Shown here piece by piece: positions 1-7,362 of a DNA stretch of 59,698 bases. Where the stretch lies: contig JANYAY010000169.1 of assembly GCA_025361065.1 (NCBI GenBank), positions 1 through 59,698 on the forward strand. The letters run 5' to 3'. Numbering within the stretch: the first letter of the stretch is position 1; each line of letters starts with the position of its first letter. Origin of the DNA: Deltaproteobacteria bacterium (GTDB lineage: Bacteria; Desulfobacterota; Syntrophia; Syntrophales; Smithellaceae). The notes beneath the pieces are model-generated. The model ran no database searches and had not been told where the DNA came from. It worked only from the letters and a program-made list of their open reading frames with translations. Both the position numbers and the translations under genes were made by a program.

Positions 1-582
1 GGCCTTGCACATGATGAAATCCATGATATCCGGATGATCGATCCGCAGAATACCCATATTGGCGCCCCGGCGTGTCCCGCCCTGCTTGATCGTTTCCGTG
101 GCCACATCAAAAACGCGCATGAAAGAAATCGGCCCGCTGGAAATACCGGTGGTGGTTAAAACAACATCATTGGCAGGACGCAGACGGGAAAAAGAAAATC
201 CGGTACCGCCGCCGGATTTATGAATCAGGGCGGTATATTTAACGGCATCAAATATTTCCTCCATGGAATCGCCTACGGGCAATACAAAGCAGGCCGACAA
301 CTGGCCCAGCTCACGCCCGGCATTCATCAGTGTCGGTGAGTTGGGAAGAAATTCCAACAGCGTCATCATGCGGTAAAACTCTTCCGCAATCGGCGCTGTA
401 TCCGCTTTTATATTGAACTTTAGATCAGCGGCCGCGATGGTATCGGCTACACGCCGGAACATCTGGATGGGTGTCTCCAGGATTTTTCCTTCTTTGTCAC
501 GTTTCAGATAACGGCGCTCCAGAACTGTTAGGGCATTTTTCGTCAATTCCGGAGTAATCGGAGTGTAAGGCTGCTTTTCCAT
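1..582 (-). CDS. nrdJ: Vitamin B12-dependent (class II) ribonucleotide reductase, N-terminal part
   Basis: Reduces ribonucleotides to deoxyribonucleotides in the cytoplasm using adenosylcobalamin, so it works without oxygen. Only the first 194 codons lie in the window; the gene runs off the left edge. Visible family motifs are NSPTLMNAG (81-89), the conserved Cys98 in LGQLSACF, the glycine-rich [14 protein letters not shown] (123-136) and [12 protein letters not shown] (168-179), all typical of the NrdJ catalytic barrel. The ATG at 582 follows an AGGAG ribosome site at about 9 nt. Upstream are a perfect TATAAT and two NrdR boxes, so the gene is probably repressed by NrdR. The class is assigned by motif recognition; the C-terminal zinc/cysteine tail cannot be seen. 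Confidence 0.93.
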   Translation of the reverse strand, partial: MEKQPYTPITPELTKNALTVLERRYLKRDKEGKILETPIQMFRRVADTIAAADLKFNIKADTAPIAEEFYRMMTLLEFLPNSPTLMNAGRELGQLSACFVLPVGDSMEEIFDAVKYTALIHKSGGGTGFSFSRLRPANDVVLTTTGISSGPISFMRVFDVATETIKQGGTRRGANMGILRIDHPDIMDFIMCKA

Positions 583-620
583 TCAAGTTTTGCTCCTGGG
601 ATAAAGTAAGAGGGCTGTTA

Positions 621-626
621 ATTATA
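621..626 (-). promoter_or_regulatory. -10 box of nrdJ promoter
   Basis: On the minus strand this reads TATAAT, a perfect -10 hexamer, 38 nt upstream of the nrdJ ATG. No good -35 is visible 17 nt upstream. The first NrdR box lies in the -35/-10 spacer, as expected for a repressible promoter. Confidence 0.6.
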
Positions 627-627
627 A

Positions 628-675
628 GTACTACATGTAGTATTATTTATTTCCATTAAACACAACATCTAGATG
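628..675 (-). promoter_or_regulatory. Tandem NrdR boxes upstream of nrdJ
   Basis: Two 16-bp sites, gtaCTACATGTAGtat (628-643) and acaCAACATCTAGatg (660-675), each match every invariant position of the known NrdR consensus acaCwAtATaTwGtgt. The linker is 16 bp, so the centres are 32 bp apart, about three helical turns, which is the spacing established for NrdR operators. The first lies within the core promoter. NrdR is an ATP/dATP-sensing repressor of ribonucleotide reductase genes. The second site also overlaps an 18-bp perfect palindrome (662-679). Confidence 0.8.
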
Positions 676-767
676 TTGTCAATATGATGATGCATCTTTT
701 AAAAAAAAGTTGCGAAGTGGCGGACAGGACTGGAGAAAAATTCGGAATGATCTCACGACAGCAGGGA

Positions 768-853
768 AACCCTCCTTTTCTAAAGGAGGGTTAGGGAGGA
801 TTTTACAAACAAATTTAAATCCCCCTCAATCCCCCTTTATGAAAGGGGGAATC
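768..853. repeat. Family E palindromic repeat (CCCTCC/CCCCCT type)
   Basis: Two related arms of about 36 bp, 768-803 and 817-853, are imperfect inverted copies of one another. Each arm carries its own hairpin (CCCTCC..GGAGGG and CCCCCTTTATGAAAGGGGG). Such elements are dispersed non-coding repeats. The open reading frame across it (710-895) has no gene-like features. Confidence 0.7.
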
Positions 854-867
854 AAAAATTTATGTTT

Positions 868-967
868 AATCCCGCTGCTGCGGGACGAGCGTTAATTCTC
901 GTGAGCGAGCTCGCGATATAATGACGTTCATTTCATACATCGACAGCTTGCTGAGAGGTGGTTGATT
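868..967 (+). repeat. Family A repeat, long form, copy 1
   Basis: REP-like element. It opens with AATCCCGCTGCTGCGGGA (hairpin), continues CGAGCGTTAATTCTC, contains GATATAATGACGTTCATTTC, and ends in AGCTTGCTGAGAGGTGGTTGATTA. Other copies are at 27695-27793 (reverse), 38958-39013, 45806-45863 and 57867-57967. Its last bases overlap the TAA stop of the minus-strand radical-SAM gene. Confidence 0.8.
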
Positions 968-2489
968 ACTTGAAAAACGGGGCGTGGTTGGAAGTAAAAT
1001 AATCCGGTGTGCGTTGAATAATTTTGGCGACGGCCGGATGTTTTTTGAAAGTCTTTTCTAAAAATTTGCGCACATCGGAGCGTTGCCAGCCCTTTGGATG
1101 CACAAAGTCTTGATAAAGCGACAAATCGCCTTCATAAAAATTGGTGGTGGCCAGGCTTTTTGCTTCGGCGCTTAATACCGGCAAGTTAAAAATCGCCAGA
1201 TTCAAAAAATCGATACAATCATGGTGATCAACGGTAAACTGCAAAGTCTTCCCGGCGCTTTCTTCGTTTTCCGGCGGTGTACCAAAAAGCAGATAAACAT
1301 AAGTGGCAATGCCGGCGCGGGAAATTGCTTTTAACGCCTGCGAAGCCATAGGTATTTCTATGCCCTTGTTGAGCGAATCGAGCACTGCCTGGTCGCCCGA
1401 TTCGATGCCGAGTTTCAGCATAGTACAACCGCTGCGCCGAAGCTGCCGGCAAAAATCGTCATCCGTCAGATGGCGGGTAATTCTTGTAAATCCATACCAG
1501 GGGACACCCAAGTCACTCCGGGCCAAAGCATTGAGCAGCGCGGGGCTCAGAGCATTATCCAGCAGATGAATCATTCCCGGACGCATTTCGCCGCAAAGCC
1601 TGTGCAGTTGCGCCAATACTTGAGTTGCTGATTGCGGCAAATAGGGATTATTTTCAGCCTTCTCGGGGCAGAAAGAACATTGATGCCAGTAGCAACCCTG
1701 CGCTGTGCTGTAAGGTAAAATGGAGACAGGCGAAAGATAGTCCTTTAAAGGAAAATCCCGGTAGCCGGGCGGCGTATCGATTGGACCGCTTTTACAACCC
1801 AGCAATTCCAACAATTTCCTTTCACCGGCCCCGGCGACCATTTCATCAACAAGTCCACGGAAAATATTGTTATTGCCGGCAATCTTCACCCAGGACGTTG
1901 CGAGAGAGCCACCCAGGATAACTTTCTGCCGGGGATTTATTTTTTTAATGAATCCGATCATGGCGAAGGTACAAAGCGCCTGGCTTAAATAATTCAAGGA
2001 AAACCCTATAAATTCAGGATCTTCTTTTAGAGCATTCCCCAGACGTGAAGAAAAGTAAGGATAAAAGGGATTTAAGTGCGGCTTTTCGGCAGCCCCCAGC
2101 AAATCACTGCTTTTAACCGGGCTTAATTGCCGGTCATGATAATCGGTGAGCGACAGATCAACACCGTAAGCTTTCCCGGCCAGGCTGACGAGACGATTGA
2201 TATCGGCAACGGTGCGCTGGTAGCGGCTATAATTGCCATAAATATTACTGCCCCGCAAGGCACAAAGATTTTTCTCCCGATGTTTCCAGGCACGCGCCGT
2301 CCAGCGATCGCTACCGCAGTTTTCCCCGGCCGGATTTTCCAGCAGATAGAGAATGCCTTCCAGATTGGCATCGATTATTTGATGAGTAATGCCGTTTGCC
2401 TGCAGACAGCCGACAAGTTTGGCGATGCCTGCCGGCGGTTCTGAAGGTTTGCTGACTGGCGGATGAATCAGAATTATTTGCGGGTTCAT
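966..2489 (-). CDS. B12-binding-type radical SAM protein
   Basis: 507 aa. The first ~235 residues look like a cobalamin-binding Rossmann-type domain (start PQIILIHPPVSKPSEPPAG; no DxHxxG cobalt-ligand motif seen). A radical SAM barrel follows, with its iron-sulfur cysteines at 266, 271 and 274 in GCYWHQCSFC. The spacing is CX4CX2C rather than the commonest CX3CX2C; a GCYWxxCxFC signature is known from some cobalamin-dependent radical SAM proteins. TRITRHLTDDDF and KLGIESGDQAVLDSLNKG fit the rest of the barrel. Substrate unknown: methylation or ring chemistry is possible but cannot be read here. It is a single gene with no obvious partner. The TAA stop sits inside repeat A copy 1. Confidence 0.85.
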   Translation of the reverse strand: MNPQIILIHPPVSKPSEPPAGIAKLVGCLQANGITHQIIDANLEGILYLLENPAGENCGSDRWTARAWKHREKNLCALRGSNIYGNYSRYQRTVADINRLVSLAGKAYGVDLSLTDYHDRQLSPVKSSDLLGAAEKPHLNPFYPYFSSRLGNALKEDPEFIGFSLNYLSQALCTFAMIGFIKKINPRQKVILGGSLATSWVKIAGNNNIFRGLVDEMVAGAGERKLLELLGCKSGPIDTPPGYRDFPLKDYLSPVSILPYSTAQGCYWHQCSFCPEKAENNPYLPQSATQVLAQLHRLCGEMRPGMIHLLDNALSPALLNALARSDLGVPWYGFTRITRHLTDDDFCRQLRRSGCTMLKLGIESGDQAVLDSLNKGIEIPMASQALKAISRAGIATYVYLLFGTPPENEESAGKTLQFTVDHHDCIDFLNLAIFNLPVLSAEAKSLATTNFYEGDLSLYQDFVHPKGWQRSDVRKFLEKTFKKHPAVAKIIQRTPDYFTSNHAPFFK

Positions 2490-2679
2490 AAACTGATATT
2501 TCCTAATTCTGCCCGGAGAACTTATTTCCGGAAATTTTCATTCACAATCGTTGTGTCTATTATCCAATGATCGTTAAAGCAAGATGATTTTACATCCCCT
2601 TGTCCCGGCATTTTTAAAAGGTTGTGTTTTCAGGCCTTATTGGCTAGAGAGGAAACATTGATCAACGTGGAGCCGGACA

Positions 2680-3600
2680 ATGTTAAAACTGCTAGCCAAC
2701 CGCAATTTCATTTTTCTCCTGGCCATTACCCTGGGCCTCGTTTTGCCCGGGCCCGCAGCCTGGACGACACCATTCATGATCCCCGCTTTGGCGTTTGTAA
2801 TGACGCTGGCAACGATCGCTGTACCCAACGACTATTTTCTGAAGCTACGTTCGATTTTACTGCCGTCGCTGTCCGGTATCCTCATGACGTATGTTGTGCT
2901 GGGAGGCGCTATTCTGGCGGCATCGGCCCTGCTTATTTCCGATCAAAACATATGGATCGGTTTTGTCCTGATAGCCGCAGTGCCTCCGGCCGTAGCCGTC
3001 ATTCCTTTCACAGCCATTCTGGAAGGAAATGTCTCTTATACTTTATCGGGCACTGTATCTTCGTACTTGACGGCTTTGCTGATCATGCCTTTGATGTTCT
3101 GGATATTTATCGGAACTACCTTTGCTGACCCCTCTAAGCTTTTCCGGATCATGCTGTTGTTGATTATTCTGCCGCTCGTCCTGTCCCGGCTGATTCTTTA
3201 CTTCCAGCTGCAAGAGCGGATTGCTCCAGTCCGCGGAATGCTGACCGACTGGGGATTTTTTATCGTCCTGTATTCGATGATTGGCGTGAATCGTGATTTG
3301 ATTTTCGCAAAACCGCTGATGACCTTTCCTGTAATGCTGGTTGTGCTTTTGACAACATTTGTTCTGGGATTTGCTATTGAAAAAATTGGGGGTTTTCTCC
3401 GGATCGATAAAAAAAATATTATCAGCCTGGTTCTTCTGGGCACTTTGAAAAATCAGGGCATCGCCGGAGGTCTGGCTATTGTTCTGTTCGAGAAAGAAGC
3501 AGCGCTTCCTTCCGCCGTCTACAGCATCTTTATGATTCTTTATTTTCTGTGGTTAGATTGGCACAGGCGCAGGCAATTAGCCGGAGCGGCGAAGGGGTGA
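2680..3600 (+). CDS. Bile acid:sodium symporter (SBF/BASS) family transporter
   Basis: 306 aa, almost entirely hydrophobic, with about nine to ten predicted membrane helices. The helix-rich N-terminus, the segment LIAAVPPAVAVIPFTAILEGN (114 onward) and the late LGTLKNQGIAGGLAIVLF motif resemble SBF-like and ACR3-like secondary transporters. The substrate could be an organic anion or a keto acid; the sequence does not say. The ATG at 2680 is preceded by GTGGAGCCGGACA, a modest ribosome site. It is monocistronic: a hairpin terminator overlaps its stop codon. Confidence 0.72.
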   Translation: MLKLLANRNFIFLLAITLGLVLPGPAAWTTPFMIPALAFVMTLATIAVPNDYFLKLRSILLPSLSGILMTYVVLGGAILAASALLISDQNIWIGFVLIAAVPPAVAVIPFTAILEGNVSYTLSGTVSSYLTALLIMPLMFWIFIGTTFADPSKLFRIMLLLIILPLVLSRLILYFQLQERIAPVRGMLTDWGFFIVLYSMIGVNRDLIFAKPLMTFPVMLVVLLTTFVLGFAIEKIGGFLRIDKKNIISLVLLGTLKNQGIAGGLAIVLFEKEAALPSAVYSIFMILYFLWLDWHRRRQLAGAAKG

Positions 3601-3625
3601 ATTTTCACTCCTTCGTTTATCTTTT
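3590..3625 (+). terminator. Rho-independent terminator of the SBF transporter gene
   Basis: CGAAGGGGTGA, loop ATTT, TCACTCCTTCG (11 bp with one G-U pair) followed by the T-rich TTTATCTTTT. The TGA stop codon is inside the 5' arm. Confidence 0.7.
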
Positions 3626-3816
3626 ATTCAATGGCTGTTAATGTCAGGTGTGTTTAGCTTCACTATTTCCAGCTTGACAGGAAAGGTAATGTTTGCGCAA
3701 TATATAGCTATTGAAGTATGTTTCGATTACTACCAATAACGACACTGAAGCGAGCAGGCCAAAGTTAACTCGCTAAAAAAGAAAGCGTTTAATATTAAAA
3801 CCCATTTTGGTATTTT

Positions 3817-4608
3817 GTGACAAATAAGATAATCCAATCGCCTAAAAGTGGCAAATTGATAATGGCGTTTCTGGCAGCAGTTTTTGTAGTACTCACCTGC
3901 GGCCATTTATTTGCTGCGGAAAAATACCCGCAACCGCGCGGAGCCGTTAACGATTTTGCCAATGTTATTGATCAGGGCAGTAAAGCCAAAATGGAAGCCC
4001 TGGCAAGCGAAGTACTGCAAAAAACAGGCACGGCGGTCGTCGTGGTAACTGTTCCTACTATCGGGGAGAATGAAGAAACCAGCCTTTACGTCAATGGCCT
4101 TTACAAAGCCTGGGGTATCGGGAAAAAGGGCGAAGACAAAGGCGTTTTAATATTTTTAACTGTCAAGGAAAGAAAAGTCCGTATCGAAACCGGTTACGGT
4201 GTCGAAGGTATTTTGCCTGATGGTTTGGTCGGGGAAATTCGCGACAAGTATTTAAAGCCTCAACTCCAGGCCGGCAACTATGGTCAGGCCTTTTATGACA
4301 CAATGTATGTCCTGAGTTCTTACATTGCCAAAGATGCCAATGTGCAACTCAGCGGGTCTCCTGTTCCTGCCCGATCCAGGGCCAGGGCGGAGAAAAAAGG
4401 ATTTAATGTTTTCGGGCTGATTATCTTTTTGGCGGTTGCGGCATTGCTTTTGGGAACAAAAGCCGGGAGATCAATGCTTCCCTGGTTATTGCTGCTGCTG
4501 ATGAGCGGTGGCGGCCGCGGCGGCGGAGGTGGCGGAGGATTCAGCGGCGGCTTTGGCGGCTTTGGCGGAGGCGGCAGCGGCGGAGGTGGAGCCGGAGGTG
4601 ACTATTAG
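3817..4608 (+). CDS. TPM-domain exported membrane protein, YgcG family
   Basis: 263 aa. A signal-like hydrophobic segment (about 15-34, LIMAFLAAVFVVLTCGHLFA) precedes the TPM domain (about 37-165: PRGAVNDFANVIDQ, then KAWGIGKKGEDKGVLIFLTVKERKVR and GYGVEGILPDGLVGEI), a basic stretch, one or two membrane helices near 196-232, and a glycine-rich tail ending GGAGGDY. This is the standard YgcG architecture. The family is exported and membrane anchored; its role is unsettled, with links to envelope stress. Start taken as GTG 3817; an internal ATG (residue 16) is an alternative. It forms an operon with a nucleotidyltransferase-fold protein and LemA, a known gene association. The TAG stop lies in the first bases of repeat D copy 1. 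Confidence 0.85.
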   Translation: MTNKIIQSPKSGKLIMAFLAAVFVVLTCGHLFAAEKYPQPRGAVNDFANVIDQGSKAKMEALASEVLQKTGTAVVVVTVPTIGENEETSLYVNGLYKAWGIGKKGEDKGVLIFLTVKERKVRIETGYGVEGILPDGLVGEIRDKYLKPQLQAGNYGQAFYDTMYVLSSYIAKDANVQLSGSPVPARSRARAEKKGFNVFGLIIFLAVAALLLGTKAGRSMLPWLLLLLMSGGGRGGGGGGGFSGGFGGFGGGGSGGGGAGGDY

Positions 4609-4735
4609 GGACCGTTACGAAATAACCACCCATGCGGGTGGCAAGACCATCTCATTTCCAAGAATTTCGTTACGGACCCTTATGCCGGTTATGATATTAC
4701 AATGTTACAGTTATTGTTGAACAACGGCTTGATAT
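4605..4735 (+). repeat. Family D repeat, copy 1
   Basis: Starts TTAGGGACCGTTACGAAATAA (4605-4625) and contains the hairpin unit CCACCCATGCGGGTGGCAAGACC. It then has ATTTCGTTACGGACCC (4664-4679), the inverted partner of the start (14 of 16 positions), and a tail with TTATGCCGG and GTTGAACAACGGCTT. A homologous copy is at 29133-29330. It separates ygcG from the next gene and includes the ygcG stop codon. Confidence 0.7.
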
Positions 4736-5482
4736 ATGAAGAAATGGATTGAATTTATGACAAAAATACCAGATCGGCCCCAAGACATTTTTGTTCCCTT
4801 GACGCAGGATTATTTAAAAATATTCGGCAAGGAGCTGGTTTCACTCGTTCTTTACGGAAGTGCAGCCGGCGGGTCATATATTAAGGGCAAGTCGGATATA
4901 AATTTGCTGGTCGTGCTGACGCCCGCCGGAATGGATAAATTTTCGGATGTTTTGGATACCGTCAAATCCTGGAAAAAGCGCCGTGTCGCCGTGCCGCTGA
5001 TTATGACCAAAGATTTTATTGAATCCTCATTGGATTCCTATCCCATAGAATTTTTAGGCATGAAAAACAATCATATCTTAATTTACGGGGAAAACATATT
5101 AGACGGATTGAACTTTAATCCGGCTGATTTACGCCTGCAAATAGAGAGGGAGCTGCGGGGCAAGTTGATTCTCCTGCGACAGGGATACCTGGAAGCAGAA
5201 GGTAAAGCGCAACTATTGAGAAAACTTATCGGTAATTCACTGACAGCTTTTATTGCTGTTTTCAATGCCCTGCTGTATTTTAAACAGGGAAAAGCGCCGC
5301 GGGGCAGGCGCGATACAATAAAAGAAGTGGGAGAGCTCTTTACAATTGATACGGCAGTATTTATGCTATGCGCCGATATTAAAGAAGGCAAAGATAAGCT
5401 TACAAGCGTTGAAGTTGTGGATATTTTTAGAAAATATCTACAGAAAGTCAATAATATTTGTAACATAGTCGATCGCTTATAA
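4736..5482 (+). CDS. Nucleotidyltransferase-fold protein with degenerate active site
   Basis: 248 aa. Residues about 20-75 show the polymerase-beta nucleotidyltransferase signature VSLVLYGSAAGGSYIKGKSD then INLLVVL. The usual second Asp of the GSxxxG...DxD motif is Asn here (SDIN), so catalysis is doubtful. A helical C-terminal half follows (about 115-245), resembling HEPN/KNTase-type helical domains. It lies between ygcG and lemA in the same direction, 33 bp before lemA, so it is probably co-transcribed. The start could be ATG 4736 or the internal ATG at 4757; neither has a strong ribosome site, perhaps because a repeat occupies the upstream region. Function unknown. Confidence 0.75.
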   Translation: MKKWIEFMTKIPDRPQDIFVPLTQDYLKIFGKELVSLVLYGSAAGGSYIKGKSDINLLVVLTPAGMDKFSDVLDTVKSWKKRRVAVPLIMTKDFIESSLDSYPIEFLGMKNNHILIYGENILDGLNFNPADLRLQIERELRGKLILLRQGYLEAEGKAQLLRKLIGNSLTAFIAVFNALLYFKQGKAPRGRRDTIKEVGELFTIDTAVFMLCADIKEGKDKLTSVEVVDIFRKYLQKVNNICNIVDRL

Positions 5483-5514
5483 TAGAGACACTTTAACATA
5501 ATCAGGAGGTAAAA

Positions 5515-6090
5515 ATGGATTCCAAAAAGAAAACTTTGCTCATCGTGCTGGCGGTAATTGTTGTTCTGGTCATAGCCTTATATTCTTTCTTTGCAGGCAA
5601 CTATAATAAATTCATCAAGATGGATGTGGGAATAAAAGCGGCCTGGTCGCAGGTGGAAAATCAGCTGCAACGCCGGTATGACCTGATTCCCAATCTGGTG
5701 GAAACAGTCAAGGGTTATGCCAAGCAGGAAAAAGATGTGCTGGTGGAAGTCACCAATGCACGGTCAAGGGTTGGTGGTGCGGGAACTGTACCGGATAAGA
5801 TTGCCGCCAACAATGAATTGAGCGGCGCTTTAAGCAGATTGATGGTTGTTGTGGAGCGCTACCCGGATTTGAAATCAAATCAAAATTTCATGAAATTACA
5901 GGATGAACTGGCGGGCACGGAAAATCGTATTGCGGTGGAAAGAATGAGATATAACGAAGCCGTGAAGGTTTATAATGAAGCTATTCGATCATTCCCGGCT
6001 AACATTCTGGCCGGTATGTACGGGTTTAAAGATGCGGCCTTCTTTGAAGCTCCAAAAGATGCGAAAGTAGCTCCTAAAATTAAGTTCTAG
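5515..6090 (+). CDS. lemA: LemA family protein
   Basis: 191 aa. One N-terminal membrane helix (about 7-27, LLIVLAVIVVLVIALYSFF) precedes the LemA helical domain: YNKFIKMDVGIKAAWSQVEN, then LQRRYDLIPNLVETVKGYAKQ, then ENRIAVERMRYNEAVKVYN. All are typical of the family. The ATG follows a strong AGGAGGTAAAA ribosome site. LemA proteins are membrane-anchored with an extra-cytoplasmic N-terminal tail and often occur beside TPM-domain proteins, as here. Function not established. Followed by a strong terminator. Confidence 0.93.
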   Translation: MDSKKKTLLIVLAVIVVLVIALYSFFAGNYNKFIKMDVGIKAAWSQVENQLQRRYDLIPNLVETVKGYAKQEKDVLVEVTNARSRVGGAGTVPDKIAANNELSGALSRLMVVVERYPDLKSNQNFMKLQDELAGTENRIAVERMRYNEAVKVYNEAIRSFPANILAGMYGFKDAAFFEAPKDAKVAPKIKF

Positions 6091-6115
6091 CTTGCTTCTC
6101 CGTTCAATAAAAATC

Positions 6116-6152
6116 AAAAGCCCTGAATCTCTTAAAAAGATTCAGGGCTTTT
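6116..6152. terminator. Bidirectional rho-independent terminator
   Basis: AAAAGCCCTGAATCT, loop, AGATTCAGGGCTTTT: a 15-bp stem with an A-run before and a U-run after, so it can end both the lemA operon (+) and the secreted-protein gene at 6225 (-). Confidence 0.9.
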
Positions 6153-6224
6153 CAACTTATCACATATTTCCTTCCGGGTAAAAACGGCTGGCAGCAATTT
6201 TTTATAATTTGCCTGACAATCAGG

Positions 6225-7265
6225 TCATTGCACCTTTACACCGCCTTCGTTAAACAGGATGATGGATCCATTAGCATCGAACTTTCCACTCGTGGCTATC
6301 CATTTGTTTCCTGCCGCATCGACCTCCAGCCAGTAGCTCGAATTATTGGGCAGTTTGAATGATCTCATTTTTTTGCCGTCTTGCCGCAACAATCCAGGTT
6401 CCCGACCCGGGCCACGGTTGATATTATTGGCTAACCAAAGGACGTTCTGCCGATCAACGGCCACATCCTCAAAATAACAGCCGCCGCCATAGTTACATCC
6501 AATCAAATGGAATTTTCCGTCAGCATATCTGTATGCTTCGCCGGTGTAATTGGTAAAGTACATAACGCTATTCGTATCGAATTTAATGCTTTTCACCATG
6601 CGGCCCGTCGGAAGACCGATAGTTTTCCCGGCTTTGAATATTTCCCATCGCTTACCGTCAAATTTAGCGATATCTCCTTGTCCAGTGCCGATCCAGACGG
6701 TACCATTTTTGTCGATACTCAAGGCGGAAATCTGCCGATACGGAAGAGATGAGTTCTCCGGAGAAAATAAATTCCACTCTTTACCATCGTAACGAACCAA
6801 TCCGCTATAGGTTGCAAGCCACATGACGTTGTTTTTATCGAAAACCATGAGTGATACAGTTTTTACATACTCAGGGAGGGGAATAATATCTTTGGTTATA
6901 AGCTGCCAGGTATTACCGTCAAACGTGGCCAGCGGTGCCCCCTTGTAACACTGCAACCCAACCCACAACACACCTTTGGTGTCGACCGCAAGCGGTTGAA
7001 AGTTGCCGCAGGATGAATCAGCGAAGGCGGCTACGTTTTCCCTGCTGAAAGCCTCGTGCTTCCCGCCGGTGAACCGTAAAATGGTTTTCATTGTGCCTGC
7101 CCAAGCCGTTTTACCGTCAGGGGCTATCTTAAGAGAAGAGAAAAACGGCCTATCTGTATTCAACCGTGGAGAGTCAAATATAACTTTCACATCATCGGCA
7201 AACCCTGACAACGGCAGCAAGCATATGACAAAAATGCTGACTAACAGGGAATAAATATTTTTCAA
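6225..7265 (-). CDS. Secreted beta-propeller protein (two-component-regulator-propeller-like repeats)
   Basis: 346 aa. The N-terminus MKNIYSLLVSIFVICLLPLS followed by GFADD is a signal peptide, so the protein is exported. The rest consists of repeats of the type 'D..GVLWVGLQ..', 'DKNNVMWLATYSGLVRYDG', 'DKNGTVWIGTGQGDIAKFDG' and 'DRQNVLWLANN', characteristic of Reg_prop blades that fold as a beta-propeller. No kinase or regulator domain follows, so this is a stand-alone propeller, perhaps for binding. The start codon is TTG, behind a strong AAGGAGGAAAGTAAA ribosome site. It lies downstream of two other secreted-protein genes on the same strand. Confidence 0.8.
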   Translation of the reverse strand: MKNIYSLLVSIFVICLLPLSGFADDVKVIFDSPRLNTDRPFFSSLKIAPDGKTAWAGTMKTILRFTGGKHEAFSRENVAAFADSSCGNFQPLAVDTKGVLWVGLQCYKGAPLATFDGNTWQLITKDIIPLPEYVKTVSLMVFDKNNVMWLATYSGLVRYDGKEWNLFSPENSSLPYRQISALSIDKNGTVWIGTGQGDIAKFDGKRWEIFKAGKTIGLPTGRMVKSIKFDTNSVMYFTNYTGEAYRYADGKFHLIGCNYGGGCYFEDVAVDRQNVLWLANNINRGPGREPGLLRQDGKKMRSFKLPNNSSYWLEVDAAGNKWIATSGKFDANGSIILFNEGGVKVQ

Positions 7266-7362
7266 TTTACTTTCCTCCTTAAGTTTTGGTTCGTTTTACA
7301 GACGGGGCAAAGCGCTGCGATGACTTGCGCTGCCTCATCGAAGTGATTATGAGGAACCGGAA

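Noticed and set aside
662..679. 18-bp perfect palindrome as a separate operator
   Set aside because: The NrdR box that fits spacing and consensus is offset by 3 bp (660-675), so the palindrome is more simply explained as part of it.
710..895. 61-codon frame
   Set aside because: Made of two non-coding repeats (families E and A).
4508..4720. Alanine-rich frame overlapping the glycine-rich tail of YgcG
   Set aside because: A shifted reading of the GGC repeats; codons explain it without a gene.
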